From contig JASVEC010000028.1 of the NCBI GenBank assembly GCA_030770535.1, positions 248,001 to 312,000 on the forward strand: 64,000 nt of DNA, read 5' to 3'. Every line of letters starts with the position of its first letter. Within the stretch, counting starts at the first letter, position 1. Below the pieces are notes generated by a model, which worked only from the letters and a program-made list of their open reading frames with translations, had not been told where the DNA came from and searched no databases. Shown here piece after piece: positions 1 through 10,512 of the stretch. Position numbers and translations under genes: made by a program. This DNA comes from Batkoa obscura (Eukaryota; Entomophthoromycota; Entomophthoromycetes; Entomophthorales; Batkoaceae).

Positions 1-527
1 TTAACTTGCCAAATTTCGGAAATTAATTGATTTAATTTATTATTAGCTTTTTCTAATTGTTCTTCTGCTTGATCCATCATTTTTTTATTACTGGAATGAA
101 GTTGACGTAGGGATAAAGCTGCATCTCGTACTTTGGTTTCTAATTCATAACGTTCGGTTAAAGATTGAGAACGGGAAGTTAAATTGAGCAATTCGGTTTT
201 TATTTTATAAATATCCTCTCTCGATAACACTAAATAACCTTCCGATTCTAGGATCGCCTTCTCAAGTTCATTTTGATACCCTGGATCTTTCCCTCCAGTG
301 TTTAATTTATTATCATTGGATTCATTTGGTGTAGATAAATCAGATTCCCTTTCACTGGATGAAGAGTTTTCACTTAACATATCTGGTGGATTTCCGATTT
401 CTGAAGAGATACTTTGTTGAAAATAATGCTTTTTAATCTCAGAATAAGTCACTATTTTTTCTTTCGAGGAATTAAGACTCAGTTGTGAATTTTCTAAATC
501 AAAAACAGCACGTATACTCTTACTCAT
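1..527 (-). CDS. Uds1-domain septation protein, partial (C-terminus off the window)
   Basis: An open frame runs from an ATG at 525-527 leftward off the window with no stop, about 175 codons. The N-terminus (MSKSIRAVFDLE) is followed by a Ser/Asn-rich linker. From about residue 95 a charged, helical segment reads EGYLVLSREDIYKIKTEL, then SRSQSLTERYELETKVRDAA, and runs into a coiled coil. This order matches the fungal Uds1 family (up-regulated during septation), whose members act in cell division and polarity and carry the Y-L-V-L-[ST]-R-E-[DE] start followed by LETK-[VL]-RDAA. The match is from memory of the family. The product probably works in the cytoplasm or at the septum. It is truncated by the window edge, so any C-terminal domain is unseen. 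Confidence 0.7.
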   Translation of the reverse strand, partial: MSKSIRAVFDLENSQLSLNSSKEKIVTYSEIKKHYFQQSISSEIGNPPDMLSENSSSSERESDLSTPNESNDNKLNTGGKDPGYQNELEKAILESEGYLVLSREDIYKIKTELLNLTSRSQSLTERYELETKVRDAALSLRQLHSSNKKMMDQAEEQLEKANNKLNQLISEIWQV

Positions 528-1200
528 CGTGTTACTACGTCCGCGCTAATTAAATGAAATAAGTTAGTATTTGAATGTTAGGTTAGTAGAATAAGTTACA
601 TTAGTACGGATCATGATTGAATTGTATGATAGGTTGTTTTTAGTAAAAAGATATAAAAATATAAATAAAAGAAAAATTCAAAAATAAATAGAATTTTATT
701 AATACGTTTTAACTAGTAAGTTTATAACGTTTTATATTAAATTTCAAACTTTAAAAAATACTAATCTTAATCCTCATTTACCTAATTGATAAAACTGAAC
801 AACGTTTCATGAGTTTCGGAGCATTTCTTTTCAAGTGTTTAAATTCAAAATTTAGCTTCAATCATTGGTTCTTCAATGTAATTTTTACTAATTAAAATCG
901 AATTTCATTTTTAAACTATTAGTCAACACTAGGTATTTGCTAATTTGAATCTTTTTCAAATAGTAAAAAAATAAAGTAGTTGGTTTGAAAGACCAAAGAT
1001 AAAGTGAAAGCTATTAGTATGAGTAGTTGATATTATCATTTTGAATATCTATACTACTTTAGAATAGGCTACTATTACCCTTTTTTAACTACATTAAAGT
1101 TTGAACTTAAAATTGTTGGGATTATCAATTGTTGGATTTTAAAAGTGAAAACAAGCTTAAAAAATAATGAGTTGTTCAAATGTTAAAAAAATCTTCTAAT

Positions 1201-1288
1201 ACAACTGTTTCATCTCTTTTGTGACCTTTTAATATCTTTTTCTTTTAAATAAGCTTTTGATAGGTCGCAAAAGAGCCGCGACAGTTGT
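1201..1288. repeat. Inverted repeat, 27-bp arms
   Basis: The left arm 1201-1227 and the right arm 1262-1288 are inverted copies agreeing at 22 of 27 positions, around a 34-nt AT-rich loop. The shared core reads GTCGCAAAAGAG on the right arm. A single similar arm occurs at about 4690-4715. It may be a short foldback or MITE relic; no target duplication is clear. Confidence 0.5.
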
Positions 1289-1361
1289 AAATTAAAATCC
1301 TCCAACTTTTAGTATGATAAAAGTAATAAATTAATTTTAAATTTGTTACAAATATAGTGAT

Positions 1362-1430
1362 ATTTTTTAAGCGTTATCTGAGTGGAAGAATTGGCAGCAA
1401 AATTTTAAACAAAATAGCATATTCCCTCTA
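1362..1430 (-). mobile_element. MITE relic (TGGGGATGT family), truncated
   Basis: The stretch keeps the diagnostic interior of the 105-bp MITE in reverse orientation: a run of T, then AAGCG-TATCTGAGTGGAA, then AAAATT-TTAAACAAAATA and a TTCCCTC end. The left terminal repeat is gone. It is older and more diverged than the other copies. Confidence 0.5.
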
Positions 1431-2037
1431 CATTATTAAAATTTGGATTCAAATGGCTAGATTCAATTTTTGTTAAGCAGTAATTTTTTAGTTGGGGTTA
1501 AATTGGAATCTAGTTAGGCCTTCAATTTTAGGCCAATTTTTGTTGGCACTGTATTGTAGCCTTACAAAATTTAGTTAATTTTAGTTGTTTCAAAAATAAC
1601 TTGGATCGATAAAGTGGACAGCTATTAAACCTTGTCTTAGCTAACATGAAAGCTAACATTGATTCCTTGAGATCTTGACTGTTATCACTATTCTATCAAA
1701 TTTCTTAAGAAGCCACTTATTAGCTTTCCTTTCAAAAAATTATTTTAAAAAACTATTTAGTTTAATTAATGATCCCATTTCATATTAAAATTAATGAAGC
1801 AAACAATAGAAGACATAGCTATAAAAAAAGACAAAATTTTATTAAACAAAAAAAACTACATTTTAAAAGAAAAACTCCGATTAATAATTATATATATTAG
1901 TCGTTATTATTTCAATCTTCAAGTTAAACTACTAACTTAATTTTTAATAACAATGAAATTCAATATAATCTTAATTCAATTTCATTTTTTCAATAGATCA
2001 TAAATAATAAATAACACTTAAAATCCATTTTTCAATG

Positions 2038-3729
2038 TCATGATTGTGATAAATCATTGTTACTTGGTGAGAATGTTTCTTCACCATCATCATAAATTTC
2101 CATTTCATCTTCTTTATAAACATAATAGTATCGTTTCAATAATAAAAATATTATAAATCCAAACGCTGATAATCCAACATATAGCCATAATCGTGTATAT
2201 AAATTAACTTGTTGTAGTATAGCTTCTAATATTGAGACAATAATATTTCCTAAGGCACTCGATAATAACCATAATGAAGAGGAACTGGCTTTCATTTGTG
2301 TACCTACTTGAGAATAAGCAAATTCAAATGCAGTTGGCATTACTAAAGCTTCTCCAAGGGATAAGATAATCCATTGTGGTATTTGCCATATCCAAGTCAA
2401 ACAACCATCACATGAAGTCACTTCTAAATCTGCTACAAGTACAATTGAACGCGATTTATCGCTATAATAATCAACTTGATATTGCAATATATTACTAATA
2501 ATAAAAGCGATCAAAACAAGTAAATAACCCAAGCCCATACGATCTAATAGTTTAAAACTTATATTCTTTTTTCTAAGGTAAGGGTATACCATATAATTAA
2601 AAAGTGGGATTAAAAACATAATTAATATTGTATTAAAATAATTGCTAAGTTCGGTTGAAAAGGTAAGATTGGACCCAATACGACGATCCATAAATTCAAT
2701 TTGATGCTGCCATTCACTATTATATTGGTCAAATAGAATAAAGAAAAATATAAATGGGACAAACATAACAATCACTTTACCCAATAATCGGATTTCTTCA
2801 GTAAAATGAGCACCAACTAAATCATCTGCAAAATTAAGCCAATGACCGTATAATTCTTTTTCATTAACTGGTGCTTTATTCCATAACTTTCTAGCGGATA
2901 TGGCTGTCTTAATGGCTTTCCAAGGTAAAAATTCTTTAGGTGGTGGTATCACACGATAAAATGGGGATCCAAATATAAAAAAGGTAAGTGAGATAGCTAA
3001 TACAATGGCACATAATCCAAAGGAGGCAAAATAACATTTGGTACCAAAACATGTGATATTATCTTTTATAACTGGTGATAATATACCTGCAAACATGGAA
3101 CCGATATTGGCTGCCCAAAAAAAGAATAAAAAGAAACGTGATAATAAATGATAATGAGATGGTGGAAATTGATCACCACCATGAGAAGCAATACATGGTT
3201 TAATACCCCCTGTTCCTATACCAATTAAATAAAGAGAAAATAAGATAGTCCATAAAGGAAAATTCTCTTCGCTTTGAGTATAATCCCAAAGTAAATCATT
3301 GATAGAAAATACAGACAAAAGCGATGTACCAACAAGATAAATAATAGACATAACGACGATTGTATTATATTTTCCAAAGTAACTATCAGACAATGCAGCC
3401 CCAATTAATGGGAATAAATTGGTTAAACTAACCCAAACATGAAATTGAGTTTTGGCACTCTCCTTTTTTAAACCAGCTACTCTTGCCAAAAATAAAAATA
3501 CTAATGGCTTAATACCATTATAACAAAAACGTTCACCGAATTCATTGATTGTTACAAAGGGTACAGCTTTTGGAAAACTATTTGGTTTCTGCTGTATTAT
3601 GGAATCAATTTCACGGTTAATCTCTTGTTCTTCATTAAATCTTAATTCATCTATAATTGAAGGAGTTAATTCCACTTGATTGATTTGATCCAGTTTATAC
3701 TGCTCTAAGTTTGTAGAGTTATTATCCAT
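2038..3729 (-). CDS. POT/PTR-family proton-coupled peptide transporter
   Basis: A single-exon gene of 563 aa, about the usual length for fungal PTR2 and animal SLC15 transporters. It should import di- and tripeptides with protons across the plasma membrane. The ExxER proton-coupling motif lies near residues 63-67 (EFGERF, followed by CYNG rather than the usual YYG). The PTR2 signature G-I-G-T-G-G-I-K-P-C then DQF follows at roughly residues 170-190. About 12 hydrophobic segments are visible. A small hydrophilic loop with a C-D-G-C pair sits before the last helices, shorter than the big extracellular domain of animal PepT proteins. The N-terminal 55 residues are hydrophilic and cytosolic. No introns are needed. 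The gene stands alone between two long gaps. Confidence 0.93.
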   Translation of the reverse strand: MDNNSTNLEQYKLDQINQVELTPSIIDELRFNEEQEINREIDSIIQQKPNSFPKAVPFVTINEFGERFCYNGIKPLVFLFLARVAGLKKESAKTQFHVWVSLTNLFPLIGAALSDSYFGKYNTIVVMSIIYLVGTSLLSVFSINDLLWDYTQSEENFPLWTILFSLYLIGIGTGGIKPCIASHGGDQFPPSHYHLLSRFFLFFFWAANIGSMFAGILSPVIKDNITCFGTKCYFASFGLCAIVLAISLTFFIFGSPFYRVIPPPKEFLPWKAIKTAISARKLWNKAPVNEKELYGHWLNFADDLVGAHFTEEIRLLGKVIVMFVPFIFFFILFDQYNSEWQHQIEFMDRRIGSNLTFSTELSNYFNTILIMFLIPLFNYMVYPYLRKKNISFKLLDRMGLGYLLVLIAFIISNILQYQVDYYSDKSRSIVLVADLEVTSCDGCLTWIWQIPQWIILSLGEALVMPTAFEFAYSQVGTQMKASSSSLWLLSSALGNIIVSILEAILQQVNLYTRLWLYVGLSAFGFIIFLLLKRYYYVYKEDEMEIYDDGEETFSPSNNDLSQS

Positions 3730-4957
3730 CCACTTAATTCAAGTTGAAAGAAGATAAAAGAAATAAAAGTTAACAAATAATATGAAATTTGAACTTTTTT
3801 AATCAAATTATTAAAAATGATATCAAACCAATTGGTTATAAATTTAAATCTTACTAATTTTGTAACTTAAAAAACTTCAAACGGCCCCATTAAAAAGCTA
3901 TCTTTGGAATACTTCTTATTTAAATTCGCTCATTACTTCAATATAAAAGGTGAATTGGTTGCGATTAATTCAACTTTGACTTTATTTAGTTGTTCATTTT
4001 AAATTGATTTTACTTCAAATGGTTGAGTGATCTTTATCTGATTTGCTAAATGATAGCAACCCACAAATCAATTAGTTTGTACATTTATTATACATTGGTG
4101 ATTGGATACGCAATAAATAATTATTAACTAATAGGTTTGAGAAAAGGTTGATTAAATCGAGTCTATAAAAAGAAGAAACTCAATTTAAAATCTTAAATTT
4201 AAGATCAAGGATTTTCATTGCCTTAATTAATCTTGAAATTAATTTATAAAATGTAAAAATAAAATAAAATAAAAGGAGTGACAAAACAAAATTAAGGAAA
4301 GGGATATAAAATAATAAAATACGTAGGTTGAAAACACGAAATTATTACCTTTTACAATACAAAATTAATTTTTTATCGTGCCAACGTTAACTTATTATGT
4401 AATATTTTTTATGCATTAATTAGCTTTTAAGATGGAATTCTTGGCTAAATAGAAGGTCTATTGTTCTTTCTATCCATTTCTATCATTGCAAAAGTTGCAG
4501 TACTTCGAATAAATCAAAATGATTAAAAGATTTGCCCAAAAACTATTTATAAAGTATTATAACTGTTTTATGATCTAATTAGCTATTGATCTAGGGAAAA
4601 AAATTGTGTCAAAATTGGTATTAATATATGGGCCGAGTATTAAAAAATAGACTAATAGATAATTTGCTTACAAAAATCATCGTTAAAACAGTCGCAAAAG
4701 AGTTGCAATAGCTGTATTAATTTCCAATTGTTTTTAACTTTTTTATTCTTAAGTCTATTTATATTTTTAAACATAATTCCTACTCTGTTATTTATTATTT
4801 TAATTTAATATACTAATAAAAGAATGCTAAGTTGATATAGTATACAAGTCATGGTCTTCTAAGTTAAAGTTGTATACTAAAACTTTATTTTAAAGCATTA
4901 AAATTTAATAAATGACATGGAAATGTTACTTTATTAATTTTACATCATATAAAAAAT

Positions 4958-4989
4958 GGACAAATGAATGAAACTAAAGAAGATACTAC
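4958..4989 (+). repeat. Dispersed 32-bp repeat, copy 1
   Basis: This stretch (GGACAAATGAATGAAACTAA and onward) recurs with only a few differences at 47038-47069. The flanks do not match, so it may be the conserved end of an otherwise lost element. Confidence 0.5.
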
Positions 4990-5106
4990 TCTATTTCATC
5001 TTTAGCATTTAAAAACACTCAACAATTTCTTTTCAAAATGGCAAGTTTAAAAATTTCAAATACAAAAAAAATATAAGTTAAAAGAGAGTATAAAAATTAA
5101 ATTCAT

Positions 5107-5330
5107 ATGCTTAATAATAAATTGAACTCAATATTAAAGGTCTGTAAAAACACTAAAACTATTCAGGCTATTTATAAGCAATTAAAAGTGCTTGGACACT
5201 CAGGAGGTTGAATAACATTAAATAACGATCAAACTATTAAAACAGGGAGAATAAGGGATAGAAACGTTAATGATCTAGAGACACAGTTATTAGATTGGGA
5301 TATTAAGTATTATTTTTTATACTACTTATA
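5107..5330 (+). pseudogene. Possible broken coding fragment, perhaps transposase-derived
   Basis: From the ATG at 5107 the frame stays meaningful for about 75 codons with one internal stop. It contains a helical stretch, NTKTIQAIYKQLKVLGHSGG, and later TGRIRDRNVNDLETQLLDW. The second part loosely recalls the helix-turn-helix DNA-binding region of pogo/CENP-B-type transposases, where a conserved Leu-Glu-x-x-Leu-x-x-Trp block follows a basic segment. This is a weak resemblance. It could equally be chance in an AT-rich gap. Confidence 0.25.
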
Positions 5331-6133
5331 AAATACCAACTGTTATTTCTAGTTTTTTATTATTATATTTTCGAAACTTTTATTATTATAAAAGGATAAT
5401 TGGTTTAAAATATTAACAACTTTTAGCTAAAAGCCCTATGAGAATTTGAATAAATATCACATTCTTAAGTGACGTTTCATAAAATAGTAACGTCATTTGT
5501 TAATTACACAATTGAATAGTTTCTATTACAGTATAGTATTGTTGCAAGGTATTTTATATCAAATATTTATTATGAGATAACCCTGAAGTTATATTTTTTT
5601 ACATAATTTATAAATTTTTGATATGAAAAAACACAAGTTGCTATATACGAGTGATGAAACTTATTGAGGGTGTTTTTTTTAAAATGTGTGTAGTTATAAA
5701 TAGTTGACTTTTATGTAATAAATCATTAAAAATAGGTGTTAGCCAAGGGCTTTTACTTTTAATAACCATAATAGTAATCGAGCTATTAAAACATCAAGCT
5801 AGCTTATTTAATGAATTAGATTTTTATTTATTCTAAGCCAAGACTCCACTTCTTAAAAAAAATTGAATCACCTGTGGCTTATAATAGTGGTTCTAAATAG
5901 ATAGGTTTGATAGTATTCTATAATATTTGTTATGATTTTAATAACAATAACAATGGGTTCAAATGAAAATTAATTTAACAGGATAAAATGAACAAATGAA
6001 ATAAGAAATTGCTATTCAAGTATTAAAAAAAAGCTGTAATCAAAAAGGGGCAGTTGGGGCATAACTAATTAGCCAACTGGAGAAATCAAAAAAAGGAGGG
6101 GAAAAAATAAATCTAAGGGGGTAAAATATAAAT

Positions 6134-7058
6134 ATGAAAAACAATGAAATTTTAAACGTTTATTTTTTTATTTATATGATGGAACAAATTAATAATTTAT
6201 TTAATTCCGCGTTATTAAACAATGACGAAGTCAATTGGATTCAAGTACATGAAGACAATTTAGCTTTAGCTTTGAACTCTTCTTCTCCCAATTTATCCTT
6301 ATCTTGCTCTGATGATAGTACTATCAATGAACTTGTACCAACTATTAAAAAAAAACCAAAAAAGGGAGCTTGGACAAAGGAAGAAGATGGCTTGTTAATT
6401 CAACTTATGAATGAAAATAAAAATACAATTTCCTGGTCCTCTTTTGGTCGAGTTATAAAAACACGTACTGGTAAACAGTGTAGGGAAAGATGGCATAATC
6501 ATCTTGATCCAAATGGTAGTGCTATTTATTTTATTTTAATGTATTAAAATATTAACTTTGTATTAGTAAATAAAGCCCCATTTACTGACCAAGAAAACCA
6601 AATAATCTTAGACATGTATCATAAAATTGGTCCCAAATGGGCTACTATTTCAAAACAATTAATTGGAAGGTAGATTAATTTTCATTTATCAACTTATATT
6701 TTATATTAATATTTTTAACTTTAGACCCGATAATTCTATTAAAAATCATTTTAACACCGCATTAAATCCACATAAACAAGAAGCAAGAAGGAAACGAAAA
6801 GAAAAAGTGGAACAAAGTAAAAAAGTGAGAAAAATCAAGAAACAAGAGGAAGTCTCTACAGATTATTTAGATACTACGGATTATTCTCAACCTTCTCCAG
6901 CTTTAAATTTATTTGATCATTTTTTTAATCCAGATTATTCCTTTATAACTCAATCCACTTCCACAGCTACTATCCCTACTTCTGCTACAACTATAACCTC
7001 TAATGATGATGATGAGTTTCTAGAAAATTTTAGTAGAGCGTTTTTAAATGATATTTAA
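6134..7058 (+). CDS. Two-repeat Myb-domain DNA-binding protein (3 exons)
   Basis: Spliced from 6134-6515, 6567-6669 and 6725-7058, giving 272 aa with frame kept at both junctions. Repeat one begins KGAWTKEEDGLL and ends QCRERWHNHLDP. Repeat two spans exon 2 and the start of exon 3 (FTDQENQIILDMYHKIG, then WATISKQLIGRPDNSIKNHF), the classic R2R3 pattern with RPDNSIKNHFN in the recognition helix. A basic stretch with nuclear-localisation character (RRKRKEKVEQSKKVRK) follows, then a Ser/Thr-rich and acidic tail that may activate transcription. The first tryptophan of repeat two is replaced by Phe, as is common. ATG codons at 6134 and 6179 are both possible; the second (MEQINN) would remove a hydrophobic leader. 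The likely role is a sequence-specific nuclear regulator. Confidence 0.85.
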
Positions 7059-7668
7059 TTCTTTTCTTTCTTTTCCTTTGGTGTTATTATTAATTACTTT
7101 ACAATAAACAGCTATTTATTATTTATCTTCAACATTTTGTTTTTGCTTATTACTTATTTATCAAGAATTAATAGTTCGTTGTTTTACATCAAATTTATTG
7201 ATTTAAAACATTAAATAATTATACTTTGGAAGTTTGTGTAAAATGGTCATGTTAATAAATGATAGTAATATTTTAATCATTATTTGATACTATTATACAA
7301 GTGTAATTTTTTAAACTGTAAATTCTATAAAACTTATTACACTTTTATTTAAATGCTATAGTATGCTAAATATCTCATAATTTATAAGTTATTCTAATTA
7401 AATAATAAAAGTTATATAAGGACATATAAAACTTAAAAGGTTTTAATATTTTAATAAATCCATTTTTTTAAATATAAAGTGTCCAAATATTTTGCTTATT
7501 TTTCTAACAACAAAAAATAATCTAATATTTTACAGAACTTTAAAAAACTTATTTTAACCTAGATAAAGCATTCATATATAATAGCCTACGAAGCTATAAA
7601 AATGTTTAGTTCATTTTGATAATCTTTTGAAATGTTAACTTAGAAGCAAATAAATAATATTTTTATAC

Positions 7669-7740
7669 AAAGTAATCAAATAATACATTTTAATATAAAG
7701 TAATCAAATAATACATTTTAATATAAAGTAATCAAAAAAC
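7669..7740. repeat. Tandem repeat, 28-bp unit, about 2.5 copies
   Basis: The unit AAAGTAATCAAATAATACAT plus TTTAATAT repeats twice in full, and a third copy breaks off after AAAGTAATCAAA. Units are almost identical, so the duplication is recent or maintained. Confidence 0.8.
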
Positions 7741-7876
7741 ATATTTTTAAAAGCAAAGAAATATTATTAAAGAATTGATAAAAATAAACTAAATGGCAAA
7801 TAGAAAATTATTTTATTCAATATTCATATTTCTATTACAATTAAATAATTGTCTAATGATTAAAAATAATGCTTAC

Positions 7877-7971
7877 ATGAGGATGTATTGTGTTTAAGAA
7901 TTTTACTAACAATTTTTCACTCAAATAGCGTTTAAAAAATGGAAAAAGTAATGAAACCAAAAACATCCTCA
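7877..7971 (+). mobile_element. MITE copy 1 (TGGGGATGT family)
   Basis: A 95-bp copy beginning TGAGGATGTATTG and ending ACATCCTCA, with interior ACTCAAATAGCG and ATGGAAAAAGTAATGAAACC. The right side is followed by TA; the left TA has become CA. Confidence 0.8.
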
Positions 7972-8448
7972 TATGAAAAAAAATACTACCTCTGCTTTTG
8001 TAAAAGCTTTATATTTATATCAGAAATAAACAAGATAATATACGTTTTTTCAAGTCTATAGTCTACGTTGATATCTTTCTAAGGGTAATAGAATGAAACT
8101 TACAGAATCAGTATTTGTTGGGTTGTACTTATCCAAAGTTAAGTGAAATTTAGGCTTCTATGAAATCAGGTACTTATTTAGGGAAGAAGGAGTAACAGGA
8201 TAGATTACTAGTAATAATAAATTTTATAATCTAGTTTTAATATAACCAAATAAGAATTAGTTAGCTTAGAATACATAAACGATTTTTAATCAGTTCATAT
8301 TATATTTAAACAAACTATAATTGAGTAAAAAAACATTTTATTTATTACTTGATTTTAATCTTAAGATTTAACATTAGTTGATTACTAGCTGCTTTATGAT
8401 AAAAATCCAATGGTAAAAGAAGGTAAACGATAAGAATAGTGGCTATAT

Positions 8449-8610
8449 ACCTTTTTTACGAACACATATAACACTAACGGTTTTATTAATTGCAGCCAAA
8501 AAACTCAAATAAAATACTATAAATTTATAGTATTTTGTTTAGTTTTTTACTAATTTTTTGCTTGTAATTGCTAAAACCATTGGTGTTATATGTATTCATA
8601 AAAAAGGTGT
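8449..8610. mobile_element. Near-perfect long palindrome (foldback/MITE-like)
   Basis: Two arms of about 80 nt meet at an ATAAATTTAT apex near 8516-8530. The outer ends read ACCTTTTTT on the left and AAAAAAGGTGT on the right. Internal blocks such as CATATAACAC, GGTTTTA and ATAAAATACTATAAA are mirrored. No loop-encoded protein exists, so a non-autonomous foldback element is the simplest reading. A precise target duplication was not clear. Confidence 0.7.
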
Positions 8611-9404
8611 TTAATATACTTAAATTTATTACTCTTAATTTTGACATGGGACTTGATTGGAACATTGGATCGTTATGGTAATAAAGGGGCATTTATATTG
8701 TTTTGTAAATTACTTAATTCCGATGATTTATGCTTTACTTTATTTTTAAAATAAATATAACATTATGAATAGAACCGTTATAATATTTTTTAGGAGTTAT
8801 TAATTGAAGTTCTTATAATTTTTATTTTCAGCTAACAAATTGTTTTGTATTTTAATACTGTCGAGTAAGGCACAGCCTAATAACCAGGTATAAAATGCTA
8901 CTATGGAATTTATACTTTTAAGTCGTAGCTATACTGATCCATTCATTAAATAAAATATATAGTATTAAGGTTTAATTATTGTTTTATTTTGGCTAATTTT
9001 AGAAACATGTTATTGAAAAAACGATAATAAAATTAATAAGCTAATAGTGCTTGGTGATCAGAATTTACTAATTAGTTAGGTATTTTAATAACATAAAACA
9101 ATATCTCAAGTTACCATAATCTATAATTTCTAGTATGAAGCGCTATCATTATAGTAATAAATAATAAACAATATACCATTATAACGCTATATATGGGCAT
9201 ATAGTCAATACTATATATTGATATTTATTACTTTCAGCTTAAAACTTACTTAATAAAGCTTCAATTTTTCAAATTTCATTAAAATTTGAAATATTTAATT
9301 CCTCAAAAATTGGATTTGACAAAATAGGCGATAAATTTCTTATTTCAATTAAAGTAATTAATTATAAAAACATTCAATTCCTTTTAGTCAAGAACCAATA
9401 TTCT

Positions 9405-9464
9405 GACTATAAAAAACTTCATTTTCTCTCCTTTTCTCTCAACTTGTAATTATAATATAATACC
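9405..9464 (+). promoter_or_regulatory. CCAAT-TATA-CT-rich promoter of the lysine-rich secreted protein
   Basis: A CCAAT box lies at 9405-9409 and TATAAAAAA at 9418-9426. A pyrimidine-rich tract (CTTCATTTTCTCTCCTTTTC) follows before the ATG at 9465. This layout is typical of strongly expressed fungal genes. It is the cleanest core promoter in the window. Confidence 0.6.
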
Positions 9465-10112
9465 ATGAAATTTACCTACCTTTTAGTTGCGGCTTGCTTA
9501 TTTGCCATTTCGGCAGTTGAAGCTTCGCCAAAAAGCAAATCCTTGTCAAAGATCAAGCTAACCAGTGCACCAGAAAAGTTAAAGGGGGAATTTGAAGATC
9601 TGATCGAAGACTTACCAACCGGGGATATCAGAGATATCAAGAAATCTATCAAGAAGTCTAAGGGATCTAAAAAGAAGCTTACGAAATCCGAAAAGAAAGC
9701 CTCCAAAAAGAAGGCCAAAGTAGTATATGCTGGCACAACTAGAAAGGACAAAAAGAAGTGGTCTGTCTTTACCCTTAAAAAAGCTAAAAAGAACTATGCT
9801 GCGGTAATAGCGGAAACTAAATGCGCTAAGGACAAGAAGGTGAAGGGCGAAGCTATCAAAGAGGCTTTAGAAAAGTCACTTGGTCAAGGCAAATACATGA
9901 AGGTGGAATGTGGTGGTGGAATTTCAGAATTTAAAAAGGAAAGTAAAAAGGATAAGAAAGTAGGTAAAACGGATAAGAAGAAGAACAAGAAGAACAAAAA
10001 AGACAAAAAAGATAAGAAAAATAAAAAAGATAAAAAGAAGGATGATAAGAAAGATAAAAAGAAAAATGAGAAGAAAGAAGATAAAGAAGACAAAGAAGAC
10101 AAAGATGAATAG
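9465..10112 (+). CDS. Secreted lysine-rich protein of unknown function
   Basis: The protein is 215 aa, without introns. Residues 1-20 (MKFTYLLVAACLFAISAVEA) form a textbook signal peptide. A basic region follows, then a central segment (about 85-150) with V-V-Y-A-G-T-T, a W-S-V-F strand, an alanine-rich helix and the two cysteines (AETKCAKD and KVECGGG), which could form one disulphide. The last 60 residues are almost pure Lys/Asp/Asn repeats (KKDKKDKKNKK). Codons contain more G and C than the neighbours (many AAG, ACC, GCC), and the promoter is well built, which suggests high expression. I do not recognise the family. It could be a cell-wall or spore protein, a polyanion-binding protein, or an effector-like secreted protein; no function is assigned. 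Confidence 0.8.
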   Translation: MKFTYLLVAACLFAISAVEASPKSKSLSKIKLTSAPEKLKGEFEDLIEDLPTGDIRDIKKSIKKSKGSKKKLTKSEKKASKKKAKVVYAGTTRKDKKKWSVFTLKKAKKNYAAVIAETKCAKDKKVKGEAIKEALEKSLGQGKYMKVECGGGISEFKKESKKDKKVGKTDKKKNKKNKKDKKDKKNKKDKKKDDKKDKKKNEKKEDKEDKEDKDE

Positions 10113-10512
10113 ATCATTAATACAGTAGGTTGAGCTTATTTCAAGTGTGATATTTTCTCTATTTAAATAAAACAATTTCTTAAATTAAGTGTTTTTATAT
10201 ATATTTTAAGCTACTTTATTCTTATGTAATAAAAATTTGACATGTATCATTATGATTAAAAACTATTATAAAATGCTGTATAGATCGTTTAAAACATTGT
10301 CAATCTGGATGAACAATCACACCTTCAATCAATCATATTAATATTCCATTTGTCTTCCTCACCTGTTCCTACTTTATCTATTGAGTGGTAGACAATTTAA
10401 AGAGTAGCGTTAAAAAATAATACTTATAAAAGTTTCAAAATGAGTGCATTAGCCCAATCTGAATTTAAAATAGAAATAATGTTATAAAAACATTTTATTA
10501 ATAACATTAACA
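10113..10512. other. Intergenic, convergent 3' ends
   Basis: A 400-bp gap between converging genes. An AATAAA-like signal at about 10167 may serve the plus-strand gene. Nothing else was seen. Confidence 0.6.

Larger units (their letters stand above)
528..2037. other. Intergenic, AT-rich, with repeat relics
   Basis: This is the gap upstream of the Uds1 gene and downstream of the peptide transporter. It holds an inverted repeat at 1201-1288 and a worn MITE relic near 1362-1430, both listed separately. No long open frame or RNA gene was seen. Confidence 0.6.
3730..6133. other. Intergenic, AT-rich, with short dispersed repeats
   Basis: A 2.4-kb gap between divergent genes. It includes a 32-bp dispersed repeat at 4958-4989 shared with 47038-47069, a single arm of the 1201-1288 repeat near 4690-4715, and a possible broken coding fragment at 5107-5330. 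Nothing else was recognised. Confidence 0.55.
7059..9464. other. Intergenic with tandem repeat, MITE and long palindrome
   Basis: A 2.4-kb gap holding a 28-bp tandem repeat (7669-7740), MITE copy 1 (7877-7971), an approximately 162-bp palindrome (8449-8610), and the promoter of the downstream secreted-protein gene. No open frame of note. Confidence 0.6.

Noticed and set aside
9266-9293. Small palindrome TTTCAAATTT-CATTA-AAATTTGAAA before the lysine-rich gene
   Set aside because: Ten-base stem in A/T-only sequence is plausible by chance and is not placed like a known operator.
9476-10175. Three minus-strand frames opposite the lysine-rich gene
   Set aside because: They are Phe/Leu/Ser-rich mirrors of the AAG/AAA lysine codons, with no start context or family features.
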